Origin: a bacterium | GTDB lineage: Bacteria > CLD3 > SB21 | Reading direction: 5' to 3' | DNA length: 40,482 nt | Assembly: GCA_008933615.1 (NCBI GenBank) | Contig: WBUR01000038.1 | Span: forward strand, 1-40,482 | Shown: positions 24,901-33,271 of the stretch, piece by piece | How positions within the stretch are numbered: position 1 is the first letter of the stretch | Layout of the letters: every line of letters starts with the position of its first letter | Program-made: the position numbers and the translations under genes | The notes under the pieces: generated by a model | Seen by the model: the letters and a program-made list of their open reading frames with translations, nothing else | Databases searched by the model: none | Told to the model about the DNA's origin: nothing

Positions 24901-27900
24901 GTGCTTGCCGGATAAGCTTTAGTCACACCCAAATCGCCCACCAGGCCGCCCGTTTGAATCATTCGCGTAGCACCAAAGGCTCCTTGAATGGCCGCAACAT
25001 CCGTCTCATTTAGAACGAGTGAATTAGCTCCGATAGCCAAAACCCCGTTCGACAGTGTCAAAACGCTGTCAACGGTCAAGACACCTGAGGCTAATGTGAT
25101 ATTACCAAATGTATTATCCAGCGTTAGATTATTAAATATCGTCGATCCGGTTATACTTTGCGCTACAGTCGTACTTGCAAATGTCACGAGACGTTTATTG
25201 GTGATCGCATCAAATTTTCCTGCCGTCATCGTCCAATTACCTGCGACGGTCAAATCCGTGCTTGCGCCTAACATAACAGTATCGCTTGGCGACGAAGTAT
25301 TATTGATAGTGACATTATTAAAAGTTGATGTTCCGGTAATGGTCTGTTTACCGGCATTACCGTCAAAAACAACCGTTGTTGTACCGGTGCCAACTCCAGT
25401 CGAGAATGTCCCGGAAGTACGTGTGAAATTCCCACCAATTAGGAAATCGCGGTTAGCTGCGCCGCCGCCATTCGCAGTACGGAATGTCCCGCCAATATTC
25501 AATGTAAAATTATTACGAATGTCAATTCGGTCATCTAATGATACATTGCCCGTAAATCCAGCGCATGGGCCAACTGTCAGGTTGTACATCCTGACGGTGT
25601 CAACTGCTCCTGCGGCGCTCATCAAATAATTATTGGCCGTTACCAAGCTCGGATCAAGAAGGTGAATCGTGCCTCCACTGATCCTTTGAACAGCCAATGC
25701 CCCAATATCAATAATAGCCTGATTATTAACAGCTCTTCGCAAAGCAAGGACCCCGCCTGACATCTGAAAAACGCTCGCCGCATTACTTGCGACTTGAAAT
25801 GTCGCGCCCGCAGCAACGGTAGTGTATCGCCCAACAATAACAGAATCACCGGACTGAATGTAAGAGAATATAGTTCCTGTTGCAGGCCTTAAGGCTCCGG
25901 ATACACGCAGAACTCCCGTCCCGATCACTTCAACGCCCGCAGCGGTGGAATCATAAAAGATAGAACTCGATATGGAAGTGCTCGTTCCGATGTTTAACGA
26001 CCCTGCAGATATCTTTAATTGGCCTTTAAGATTTAAATTATCACCGGTTCCGCTTAGCTGTGCTGACCCGCCTGCAATCCATAATCTTGTTCCGCCCAGA
26101 ATCGGGAAATCTCCGCCACCGGTACTAAGGTCAAGAATCGGGCTTGTACCCTGGCTCGTTAGTTTAAATGTGCCTCTTAACAGACGCAGTGGTTTGTCTG
26201 TGCCGCCGGCAGAGCCAGAAATGGTAAACCTATTGATATTAACGTCCAATATGTTGGATGTGTCGGCTGAAACGCCAGTGCCTTTATTAACGATAAGAGT
26301 TTCAAAATCGGTTGTGTCGGCTGTCGTGCCTGAAATAGATGCGCTTGAGTTTCCAGTAAACGTAACATTTGCAAACCTGCCGCCAGCGACACTCATATCA
26401 AATATCCCATTATTAACGAGATTACCACTGACTGTCACGCCGTTTGCAACAACGGTCCCCGCAGCAGTCACCACAAACTTGGCGCCGGAATTAATCGTAA
26501 CATTGCCGCCTACTGTAACTCCACGCGCATTGCCGTTTTGAAATCGCAAAACATCTCCAGATCCTTCTAATAATAGATTACCTGAAACTGAAAAACTACC
26601 ATTCACTCCGGCGGAAGATAAAAGAACGGTAGTACCGCCGGTAATTGTAATGTTTCCTGATGGTATTACGTTTACATTTGGACCAGTCTTAACACCACCT
26701 CCCGAAAAAACAAGGTTCCTGTAAATACTAATAAGACCTGAAATCGTGTAAGATCCAGCTCCCCCATATTCCACAGTCCCGCCCGAAGAACCCAAAAACG
26801 ACGTATAAGTCCCACTTGGAAAATTCCCGCTTTCTAAAGTAATCTTCCCATTCCCGGTCACGGTTCCGAAGTTGTTTCCTGTGGTTGCTAATACATTGAC
26901 CACGCCGGAGTCAACCAAACTTGCACAACGTGTGTTACTATTGTCTACAGTTATTGAGTCGCCGGCTCGAATTTTGACCGGACTATTCGGTCCTGGAGCC
27001 GAAGTTGCAGCAGCGCCGCCATATCCCAAATTTGACCAAGTGGTGACTATCTCCCAGTGATCGCTTTGTCTGCTATAGTAAACCGTAACCAAACCAAAAG
27101 CGTCCGGTGCTCCTGAAATACTCGTTTGTCCCATGGTATAATTACCGTCAATTGCGTTGAGAAAAGTTCCATTGCCATTGAACGTAATTGTGTGTCCGGC
27201 CAATGAAACATTCGCTTGCGCCTCCGTAAACCAGGACGTCTCGGAAGCTACATATCTTCCCGGAACAAAATTTCTGAACGCATACGTCCCTGAATAAGTT
27301 GCCTCCAGCGTGTCTACATTTACCCAAGTATATGTATGAGTAGTTTGCGGGTTTAAGAATCCCGTGCTGGATACATTCCAAAAATAAACTAAGGCTGGAG
27401 CATAGGTGGGGGTATTTGTTTTTGTCGCCACAGTATCATCAACCGCTCTTATTGTAATAGCGCCGGCTAAACCTGTGGATGAAACATTTATAGCGGCCGG
27501 TGTATATTTACCTACTACGCCTATGGGCCAGGTGAAACTTGATGTGCCGGTGTAATATCTTGTCACGCCGCCTGCACCTAGAGATCCTGAAACCTGGATC
27601 ATTTTTGATGTTCCGGGGGACGACACGGAAACTACGCCATTCGAACCCGATGTGTTTGATCCGAGTTCAAGCGCTTTGTCTCCTACAACCAATTTACCCG
27701 CGCTTAATACCAGCGTGTCTAACCGAAGAGAGTCTCCAAGCATTTCTAAGCTGTCGGCTGAATTTATCAATAGCGCATTGATGATACCGCGCCCATTTCC
27801 GTAGATATTTGCAGATGAGCCATTTAAGATGATACGTCCGGTTCCTACCTTATGACCTGAAAAAGACGCATTCTTGCTGGCAGTGATGTTCGTTCCGTTT

Positions 27901-30884
27901 GTATTTAAAAAACTTCCTTCGTTGATCATAATACTGTCGCCCAGTGTAAACGTCGTATGTAAGGTCAACGTGTCGTCGTAATTAAGATTGACTCTGAGCG
28001 ACTTGGCTCCTGAACCGCTCCACTCCGCAGCCTGCGTCGTTTTAGTAACGCCTGCATATTCGATTAAATAGGCGTTGGTCCCTACGTTGGTACTTACTGT
28101 TAATATACCTGACGCATCGTCTCCATTTCGTACAATGCGTGAGCCGGTGGCCATAGTCAGCAAGTTCGTTGCCGCAAGTGTACCGCCGTTTAACTGCAGA
28201 GTTCCTCTTACAATATTGCTGGCTCCCTGCAAAGTTTTAGTTGTTCCTGAACCGGAAATAGTCAGATTGCCCCATCCGGTTGCCGCCGGGCAATTAACAA
28301 AGGCAGTACCGGTTGCTCCGTCATATTCTACCGTGCTGGCAATATCCAGCGTGTATGCACCGGCGCCTCCAAACGTTCCCGGGAAGTTATTCGCACCATT
28401 GGTGTTGCTGATTTTCAATACGCCTGTCGGGCCGATGTTAAAAGTGCCGGCGCCATCCCCAACGATAATATTAGTACCTATTCTGAGTTCACCTGCAGCT
28501 ACATCGAAGCCGTCGTTAAAAGTGTAGGTCACTCCGGCGCCGTTTAGAACAACAAAACGATTAGATCCGGATGGATTGTTCACTTTAAAGGTTCCGTAGC
28601 TGTGTGAATTATTCAATGACATATCAAAACCTTCACTTGAACCCGTTCTGTTTTCAATTCCGTCTCCAAATTGAAGAGTACTGCCGGTGAGGTCCAACGG
28701 AGTGTTTGGCGTTGTAGAGCCGCTCAGTCGCGCTGCTGCAGATGGATCTCCCAAGAGCGTGAAGTTTATTGTAACGCCTGTACCTGTAACACCTTTTGGG
28801 TTTTTGAAAGTGATCGTGCCGCCGGTGATATTTACAATACCTCGCTGGAAATATAATAATGTTTGTTGGGCTAGAATTGCCGAGGTATCCGAGGGATTCA
28901 GATAGATATTACCGCCCGTCATGTGGAATCGGGCATTGGCATCGGCAACTGTCATTCGCCCGTTAATATTGAGCGTGCCGCCGGTAATATGAAGCGAGTC
29001 AAAAGCCGTCGTTGTACCAAGCGCTGGGTTATTGTCGTTGTTTCCCATATTAAAAGTAGCATTACCGTCGCCTAATGTAAATGCTCCGCCAGACAACTTG
29101 AAAATGGTCGGCGCCGTGGCGTTAGCGGGCCAAGTCACATTACCGGCGCTGTTGGCAAGAAGACCTACGCGGAAAGTTCCGTCCGACTGATAGAACTGTG
29201 CGCCGCTTCCAATCGTCAATGACCCTCCGATCAGAAAATCCGACGTCGCTCCGGAAATATAACCGATCGCATTAAAAGTCAGATTGCCTGAGGTTGTAGA
29301 ACCAACCGAGACTGATGCGCCATTTTGAATACGCATTGTATCATCGACAACGCCGGCAGTGCCGATAGTCATGTTTAGTCCCGTAGGCGTCAAAACAACG
29401 GTCGCGTTGTCAACGGTCCATGATCCGGTAATTTCATTTGCAGAAGAACCGGGACCTCCACCGTATCCGGTACGAATCGTGGCTCCGTTTTCGATAATAA
29501 AATCTGCGTCGGAATTATTATTGTTGTCAAAATTATCCGCAATATTAAAAACCGTCGTGGCTCCGGAAACGTGGAAGAGGGTGTGATCACCGACAAGATT
29601 ATTCCAACGGATTCGACCTTCACCCGAGACAGGATTACCGAAATCGATATTTCCCCCGAGAAAATGAAATTCGCAATCACCCGCATCTATACGAATACAG
29701 CGCGAGTTGTCGGCAATAACATTCGGAAAAACGGTGAATGTGCCCGCGTTCATGGTCAGAGTGTCTCTCGGTCCATTGACTTCCAACGCAATGCGCGCCG
29801 TTGCAGAAGATTCATTTCCGCCAATACTTACGGTGCCGTTGTTAATGGTGATATTCACATCGGCGTTAATAATCCAAGATGATCCGACGTATCCGCTATT
29901 GGTCAGTAACTGAAAAACAGATGTGCTTCCGTCAATAAAAAATCGAGATAGAGGGTTCATTGTAATTAAACCGCCCGCAGTTCCATCGCCAACTTCGACG
30001 CGTCCGCCTGTTGTAATGACCAAACGGCCATTAGTAGCGCCAATGGTAAGATTTTGTGCATACAACGTGTCCCCGCTGACCGTCACGGAATCGTTGGCTG
30101 TTAACGTACCGCCAACAACGCTGAATTTACCTTGTTTGATATGTAATCTTCCATTAACCGTTTGCGCTCCCGCCGTCGTAGCAGTATACAGCGCATCTAC
30201 ATCTTGTTCGTACGTTCCTAATGTGAATGTCGACAATCCGCCGCCGACGGATGTCGTATAGTTTACTGATTGATTTATGATACGAACAGCCTGGCTGGAT
30301 TTATTATAGGTAATTGCGCGTGTATCCCAAGTTCCACTGCCAGTGATCGTCGAATTACTTGCGCCTGTGAACTGCAAATTCACAAAACGATTAACCGTTG
30401 TTACCTGTTCGAGATCGATAACGCCGGCGTTGGACAAATCGCCTTGAACAATCATCGTGTGGGTACGTGACGTTGGGGTTCCTGGTTCAGATGTCTGTAT
30501 AGTTCCATTAGCGTTGACAGTCACATTACTTGAAAATGTTATGGTACGATTTCCTCCAACAGCCGCTGAAGCGGGAAAATTCAAAGTACCGGCGGTTCCT
30601 CCGCCGACCGTCAGCGCGCCAAGTGGGTTTAATAAAGTAAAATTAAAATCGAGCGTGACCGTAAAGCCTCCGTTAATAACCACTATGTCGGCTCCGTCCA
30701 CACTTCCTGCAGTTTGGCCAGGATAGACCGACGTACCGGGATTATCACCGTCTCGAACCACCGTCCAAGTTCCGCCGACATTCCAGTTTGCTGTAGCGGC
30801 TGATGTAAAAACGTCCTGAGCAAAAGTAGGGAGGTTATTAAAAAAAAGACCTGCAAGAAAAAACAGAACTGTAACCTTTTTCAT
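21942..30884 (-). CDS. Giant secreted beta-helix adhesin-like protein with T9SS sorting domain (2980 aa)
   Basis: I place the start at 30884, not the in-frame ATG at 30923, because AGAAGGAA lies 9 nt before the former and nothing before the latter. Signal peptide VTVLFFLAGLFFNNLPTFAQ. Almost the whole protein is Gly/Thr/Ser/Asn-rich beta-solenoid sequence with recurring strands such as GGTLNINGRMTV and GNVTINSGAKFVV. A module beginning YSR...W...TTW...YGG...P...PV.I..G recurs near residues 1266 and 2136, and a related WNVGGTW segment opens the mature protein, suggesting three large repeats. A fibronectin-like domain (VRLVWRTESELDNAYWF) lies near 2790, and the T9SS domain starts near 2885 (NAPNPFNPETTIKF ... 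KKMIMLK). A surface filament or adhesin is the likely role; no enzyme motif was seen. A promoter lies about 180 bp upstream. Confidence 0.9.
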   Translation of the reverse strand: MKKVTVLFFLAGLFFNNLPTFAQDVFTSAATANWNVGGTWTVVRDGDNPGTSVYPGQTAGSVDGADIVVINGGFTVTLDFNFTLLNPLGALTVGGGTAGTLNFPASAAVGGNRTITFSSNVTVNANGTIQTSEPGTPTSRTHTMIVQGDLSNAGVIDLEQVTTVNRFVNLQFTGASNSTITGSGTWDTRAITYNKSSQAVRIINQSVNYTTSVGGGLSTFTLGTYEQDVDALYTATTAGAQTVNGRLHIKQGKFSVVGGTLTANDSVTVSGDTLYAQNLTIGATNGRLVITTGGRVEVGDGTAGGLITMNPLSRFFIDGSTSVFQLLTNSGYVGSSWIINADVNITINNGTVSIGGNESSATARIALEVNGPRDTLTMNAGTFTVFPNVIADNSRCIRIDAGDCEFHFLGGNIDFGNPVSGEGRIRWNNLVGDHTLFHVSGATTVFNIADNFDNNNNSDADFIIENGATIRTGYGGGPGSSANEITGSWTVDNATVVLTPTGLNMTIGTAGVVDDTMRIQNGASVSVGSTTSGNLTFNAIGYISGATSDFLIGGSLTIGSGAQFYQSDGTFRVGLLANSAGNVTWPANATAPTIFKLSGGAFTLGDGNATFNMGNNDNNPALGTTTAFDSLHITGGTLNINGRMTVADANARFHMTGGNIYLNPSDTSAILAQQTLLYFQRGIVNITGGTITFKNPKGVTGTGVTINFTLLGDPSAAARLSGSTTPNTPLDLTGSTLQFGDGIENRTGSSEGFDMSLNNSHSYGTFKVNNPSGSNRFVVLNGAGVTYTFNDGFDVAAGELRIGTNIIVGDGAGTFNIGPTGVLKISNTNGANNFPGTFGGAGAYTLDIASTVEYDGATGTAFVNCPAATGWGNLTISGSGTTKTLQGASNIVRGTLQLNGGTLAATNLLTMATGSRIVRNGDDASGILTVSTNVGTNAYLIEYAGVTKTTQAAEWSGSGAKSLRVNLNYDDTLTLHTTFTLGDSIMINEGSFLNTNGTNITASKNASFSGHKVGTGRIILNGSSANIYGNGRGIINALLINSADSLEMLGDSLRLDTLVLSAGKLVVGDKALELGSNTSGSNGVVSVSSPGTSKMIQVSGSLGAGGVTRYYTGTSSFTWPIGVVGKYTPAAINVSSTGLAGAITIRAVDDTVATKTNTPTYAPALVYFWNVSSTGFLNPQTTHTYTWVNVDTLEATYSGTYAFRNFVPGRYVASETSWFTEAQANVSLAGHTITFNGNGTFLNAIDGNYTMGQTSISGAPDAFGLVTVYYSRQSDHWEIVTTWSNLGYGGAAATSAPGPNSPVKIRAGDSITVDNSNTRCASLVDSGVVNVLATTGNNFGTVTGNGKITLESGNFPSGTYTSFLGSSGGTVEYGGAGSYTISGLISIYRNLVFSGGGVKTGPNVNVIPSGNITITGGTTVLLSSAGVNGSFSVSGNLLLEGSGDVLRFQNGNARGVTVGGNVTINSGAKFVVTAAGTVVANGVTVSGNLVNNGIFDMSVAGGRFANVTFTGNSSASISGTTADTTDFETLIVNKGTGVSADTSNILDVNINRFTISGSAGGTDKPLRLLRGTFKLTSQGTSPILDLSTGGGDFPILGGTRLWIAGGSAQLSGTGDNLNLKGQLKISAGSLNIGTSTSISSSIFYDSTAAGVEVIGTGVLRVSGALRPATGTIFSYIQSGDSVIVGRYTTVAAGATFQVASNAASVFQMSGGVLALRRAVNNQAIIDIGALAVQRISGGTIHLLDPSLVTANNYLMSAAGAVDTVRMYNLTVGPCAGFTGNVSLDDRIDIRNNFTLNIGGTFRTANGGGAANRDFLIGGNFTRTSGTFSTGVGTGTTTVVFDGNAGKQTITGTSTFNNVTINNTSSPSDTVMLGASTDLTVAGNWTMTAGKFDAITNKRLVTFASTTVAQSITGSTIFNNLTLDNTFGNITLASGVLTVDSVLTLSNGVLAIGANSLVLNETDVAAIQGAFGATRMIQTGGLVGDLGVTKAYPASTHGFRFPVGTGANYTPATIRITNAGTTPAAGTITVIPVNSAHPNLADGSIALPYYWKVTKTGLAADAAAQHYYVYGSGITPLGTEASYIGGYFIPFTWTKPTSSISTAGDSITIFNPDSAVIAAEYTAGEDAAYGTPTVFYSRANGNWQTLTTWATGSYGGPTALFLPNGQTPVVIGDSKTVTIPTGLSGRTVLAVTFDQYGGSTPGAGTVLIQNTATNDFGNVSGVGTIILDNTSATPVLPTGTYTTFVAKDSGTVIFAGSSNYTIPNGQTTTFNDVVFANNTTKTIGANITVNGTMRILGGQVSMGTFTANHNGGVGDSLTMAAGTVLRVSGAANFPASYNVYDLNTTSKALYDFNGTTTVSALNGYNYGRLQFLATAATRTRTLAGNINVRDSLAIGDFNNLYTGLSNYNITLGGHLHLVHNTRSLLTLGTNTVTFNGSSLQRITRATAAGGTASFYNLTINNSAGVSFIYSGTPGVFQQLDTVQNVLTINAGNNLSLGRGNRWVLGGNITYPGGTGTITSSDSTDLSMSGTTVNDTLRFASGAVARSFRDFSINRTAAGAKVVVTGTNDSLQLTRTLTLTKGIIRMGNNIMRLMNSAITPISGGDSTSYVDGKMAITFPASTNNVGRNFEVGNGSFYRPVRVTGSTAASRTRVRVEIIPRGVTVSSKPADINAISTARFYRISIDSGLVFNATSDTVRISIKTNVGIGGDIEGVSKPDSIRVMRSADSLNWTTLVGAGYQTISPAGRDSGGNANILFTNSSGTGTYYAYGTLSPDNSVPVLLSGKFKAVPYENKVRLVWRTESELDNAYWFIERKEVSADLSKNQAFQSIMTVEGQGSTSSATDYSEIDYSVELGKTYLYRLADVAFDGSVTYHNDVTVTVELPNKFTLEPNAPNPFNPETTIKFRLPVSAKVSLKVYNILGQEVVTLVDRRMDAGFQQAVWNGLNKYNQSVASGIYIYRLTAVSADGKDKFTQTRKMIMLK

Positions 30885-31215
30885 TTGAAAGTTCCTTCTG
30901 TTATTGGAATTTATTTTTTTCATATTTTTTTCGTGTTTGAATTTTTATGTGTTTGAACGCAAAATCGTATCCTCTCCGTGGCCGGTAACGATTTTATGTT
31001 GTGTTTCTAAGACCTAAATGTAATTACCAAAAAATGGGATAAATTGGTTTAATCGCCATTAAAATAATACTTTAGCCCCATGAAGTCAACAAAATTTATT
31101 AAGTAATTCAAAATGTTATACTTCACTGTTCTTAGGTTAATTTTACCCTAAAATGACAAAACGGTCAGTATTTCTGTGAGTATTTTTTGGAACAACGGTA
31201 TATTCGGCAGATGCC
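30885..31215. other. Intergenic region upstream of the giant T9SS gene
   Basis: About 330 bp of AT-rich DNA with no convincing coding frame. It contains one promoter-like site on the minus strand (annotated separately) and the Shine-Dalgarno AGAAGGAA close to the giant gene. The implied leader of roughly 170 nt is long. I see no riboswitch or strong hairpin in it. Confidence 0.6.
31061..31089 (-). promoter_or_regulatory. Candidate promoter of the 2980-aa T9SS protein gene
   Basis: Minus strand TTGACT (31084-31089), 17 bp, then TATTTT (31061-31066). The site lies about 180 bp upstream of the chosen start and is the best primary-sigma match in this intergenic region. Confidence 0.45.
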
Positions 31216-31617
31216 CTATTTGCGGGCTTTCAGGAGCAACATAGGCATGTCTACCTGGTGGCGCACTTTGTCGGCCGTGCTACCGTAAATAATATCGCCG
31301 AGAAATCTATGGCCGTGGGTTGCCATCGCTATCAGATCAACTTTTATTTCTTTGGCAATTTTAATGATCTCCTCGGCCGGATCGCCCATAGCGAGAACAT
31401 AACTTGCTTCAAATCCTTCTTTCAAAAGTTCCTGTACACGGCTTTCGAGATAAACACGATCCGTCTTCATCTCTACGCTTTCCTGCAGATCAAGCTGGTC
31501 GTAATTTCGCGCCGCCCAGCCGTCCGCCACATGAAGAAGCGTTATTTTCGAATGCGTTAGTTTGCCCAGTGACCGGATATGATCCAGTATGGTGCTATCG
31601 GTCTCTTTATTTTCCAA
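31216..31617 (-). CDS. Universal stress protein (UspA) domain with damaged 5' end, probably the C-terminal part of a broken Nramp-Usp gene
   Basis: 133 residues from the only near-cognate start (TTG at 31617). Usp features: LLHVADGW, the ATP-loop-like segment THGHRFLGDIIYGSTADKV, and ending MPMLLLKA. The homologous protein clearly begins earlier: the same frame upstream reads N-I-L-I-P-L, the usual Usp beta strand 1, but has no ATG before a stop at 31657-31659. An ATG at 31637 lies one base out of frame; adding a single A to the AAA at 31631-31633 would give MQNILIPLENK. Either a 1-nt deletion has occurred or the domain was once translated from the Nramp gene just upstream on this strand. Usp domains bind ATP and respond to stress. 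Whether this fragment is expressed is doubtful. Confidence 0.7.
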   Translation of the reverse strand: MENKETDSTILDHIRSLGKLTHSKITLLHVADGWAARNYDQLDLQESVEMKTDRVYLESRVQELLKEGFEASYVLAMGDPAEEIIKIAKEIKVDLIAMATHGHRFLGDIIYGSTADKVRHQVDMPMLLLKARK

Positions 31618-31668
31618 AGGGATTAGAATGTTTGCATGAGTTACTCGGTTAATTGATTATTCAAATTA

Positions 31669-31793
31669 TCCAAAACTAAAATCACCATTCTCAAAAAACA
31701 ACAATTTCCAATGACCCGAATACGAAATCTCAAATAGAACCTCGGTTATTGGAGTGTTTGCATTTATTTGAAATTTGTTTTTTGTGATTTGGA
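31669..31793. repeat. Palindromic intergenic repeat (REP/MITE-like) between the Nramp and Usp parts
   Basis: About 125 bp bounded by TCCAAA and its complement TTTGGA. Inside are a perfect 10-bp inverted pair CAAAAAACAA (31692-31701) and TTGTTTTTTG (31775-31784), and a second pair CCAATGACC (31708-31716) with GGTTATTGG (31744-31752), so the unit can fold into one long imperfect hairpin. Its style (CAAATTTCAAATAA, TCCAATAACC, GGTCATTGG) resembles dispersed intergenic repeats I recall from several uncultivated lineages, but copy number here is unknown. It carries no gene and separates two fragments that look like one former protein. Confidence 0.6.
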
Positions 31794-31835
31794 GCTTCTT
31801 AAAAATTACTTGTTAAGATATTATACGATTTTTTT

Positions 31836-33007
31836 TCAACTCAACCAATCTATAAATGTTTGAACCAACAACCACACATTGAGCGCAGCGATGATCACCG
31901 CAACAATCCAAGCTAAAATTTTGATCCACAATGAATTGACGAAATCGCCCATTTTTAATTTGTCGCCGGTAAACATCACGAGTGGAATACCGCGAAACTC
32001 AATTGCAGACTTAAGATCACCTGGCTCAAGATCAGAAGCTGCGTCGTGCCGTGTTCGCCGGATATGGCGGTTACTATAACGGCGGGAATGATCGCGATCA
32101 GGCGTGTAATAAGCCTACGCAGCCACGGGCGCATCCGGATATTTAAAAATCCTTCCATGACTATCTGCCCGGCCAGCGTACCGGTTAGTGTGGAGTTCTG
32201 GCCGGATGCCAATAAAGCAAGCGCAAACAGCGTGCTCGCGCCGGTGACTCCTAAGAGCGGACTAAGCAATTGATACGCCTCCTGAATTTCCGCTACTTCA
32301 TTATAACCCTGTCTGTAAAAAGTCGCCGCGGAGACAATGAGAATTGCCGCATTGATAAATAAAGCAAACATTAAGGCAAACGTCGAGTCGATTGTGGCGA
32401 ACTTGATCGCTTCCCGTTTTCCAGCAGTGTTGAGTTCATACTTCCGCGTTTGAACGATCGAGGAATGCAGATATAAATTATGCGGCATGACCGTCGCGCC
32501 AAGTATGCCCATCGCGATATACAACATATCAGGATCCGAGATGATCTGCGTAGTCGGAATAAATCCCATCATGATGCCGGCGAATTCAGGTTTTGAAAAC
32601 AAAATTTCCAATCCGAAACATGTTCCGATCGTTGGTATCAAAGCGATGACCAGAGCTTCGATATATCGAAACCCTTTATTTTGCAGAAACAATATCAGCA
32701 ATACGTCCAGTGCGGTTATGCACACGCCCCAAATCAGCGGAATGCCGAATAACAAATTTAAAGCGATCGCCGAACCGATCACCTCGGCAAGGTCGCACGC
32801 GGCAATAGCCACTTCGCACAATACCCACAAACCAAACGACACGGGCTTGCTGTAGTGATCACGGCAAGCCTGCGCCAGATCACGCCCTGTTACGATGCCT
32901 AACTTTAGGGAAAGCGACTGAAGCAAAATCGGCATCAAATTGGAAATCATAATGACGGATAAGAGTGTGTAATTGTATTTCGAACCCGCGGCAAGATCCG
33001 TCGCCCA
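31836..33007 (-). pseudogene. Nramp-family Mn2+/Fe2+ transporter, 5'-truncated and frameshifted
   Basis: The longest intact stretch (31976-32950, 324 residues) is a typical Nramp/MntH core: [37 protein letters not shown], and the TM6 motif [12 protein letters not shown]. Two defects are visible. First, homology begins abruptly at 33007 (WATDLAAG); the upstream TM1 metal-binding motif D-P-G-N and the N-terminus are absent, and no start codon occurs before ATG at 32950. Second, the frame ends early (LSFAVFHS, stop at 31976), whereas the other frame continues the family sequence ([10 protein letters not shown] ... LAWIVAVIIAALNVWLL ... DWLS) to a stop at 31836; one base is missing near 31989. 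With TM1 lost, transport is not expected. The adjacent Usp domain was probably fused to it, as in some Bacteroidota Nramp proteins. Sequencing error could explain the frameshift but not the missing N-terminus. Confidence 0.82.
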
Positions 33008-33143
33008 GAATGCCGAACAGAACGATACGCAATTTTTGGTCTTAATTTAAGATTGAGCAAGATGGGACTAAATCCTGGCAAAATCGCGCCTATTTAGCAG
33101 AATATACATATACTTAAAAATCTCAATTTTTATCAAAAAAAGC

Positions 33144-33172
33144 TTGCTTTCGTACCAAGGAAAGGATATTAT
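33144..33172 (+). promoter_or_regulatory. Candidate promoter of the 1660-aa T9SS protein gene
   Basis: TTGCTT (33144-33149), 17 bp, then TATTAT (33167-33172), about 100 bp before the chosen start codon. The interval between the Nramp remnant and this gene (33008-33271) contains no other feature that I can recognise. Confidence 0.5.
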
Positions 33173-33271
33173 ACTTAATAATCGAATTTAAGATACATGC
33201 TGTCGCTTTATTACTAACTAATCACAAGTCAGTTGGTGCGGTTAGCTATCACCATTTGGAGTAAAGGGATC

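Noticed and set aside
24988-26541. Long plus-strand open frames (213 and 189 codons) opposite the 2980-aa gene
   Set aside because: They are the complement of a Thr/Gly/Asn-rich repetitive coding sequence, give Val/Pro/Leu-rich low-complexity peptides and have no recognisable domain.
30885-30923. Upstream ATG for the 2980-aa protein
   Set aside because: It lacks a Shine-Dalgarno, while the ATG at 30884 has AGAAGGAA at good spacing and gives a normal signal peptide.
33008-33120. Possible remnant coding for the missing Nramp N-terminus or another gene
   Set aside because: All minus-strand frames were read by eye; none gives the D-P-G-N region or a convincing protein. A short L-R-I-V-L-F-G string looks like an adenylate kinase start but does not continue.
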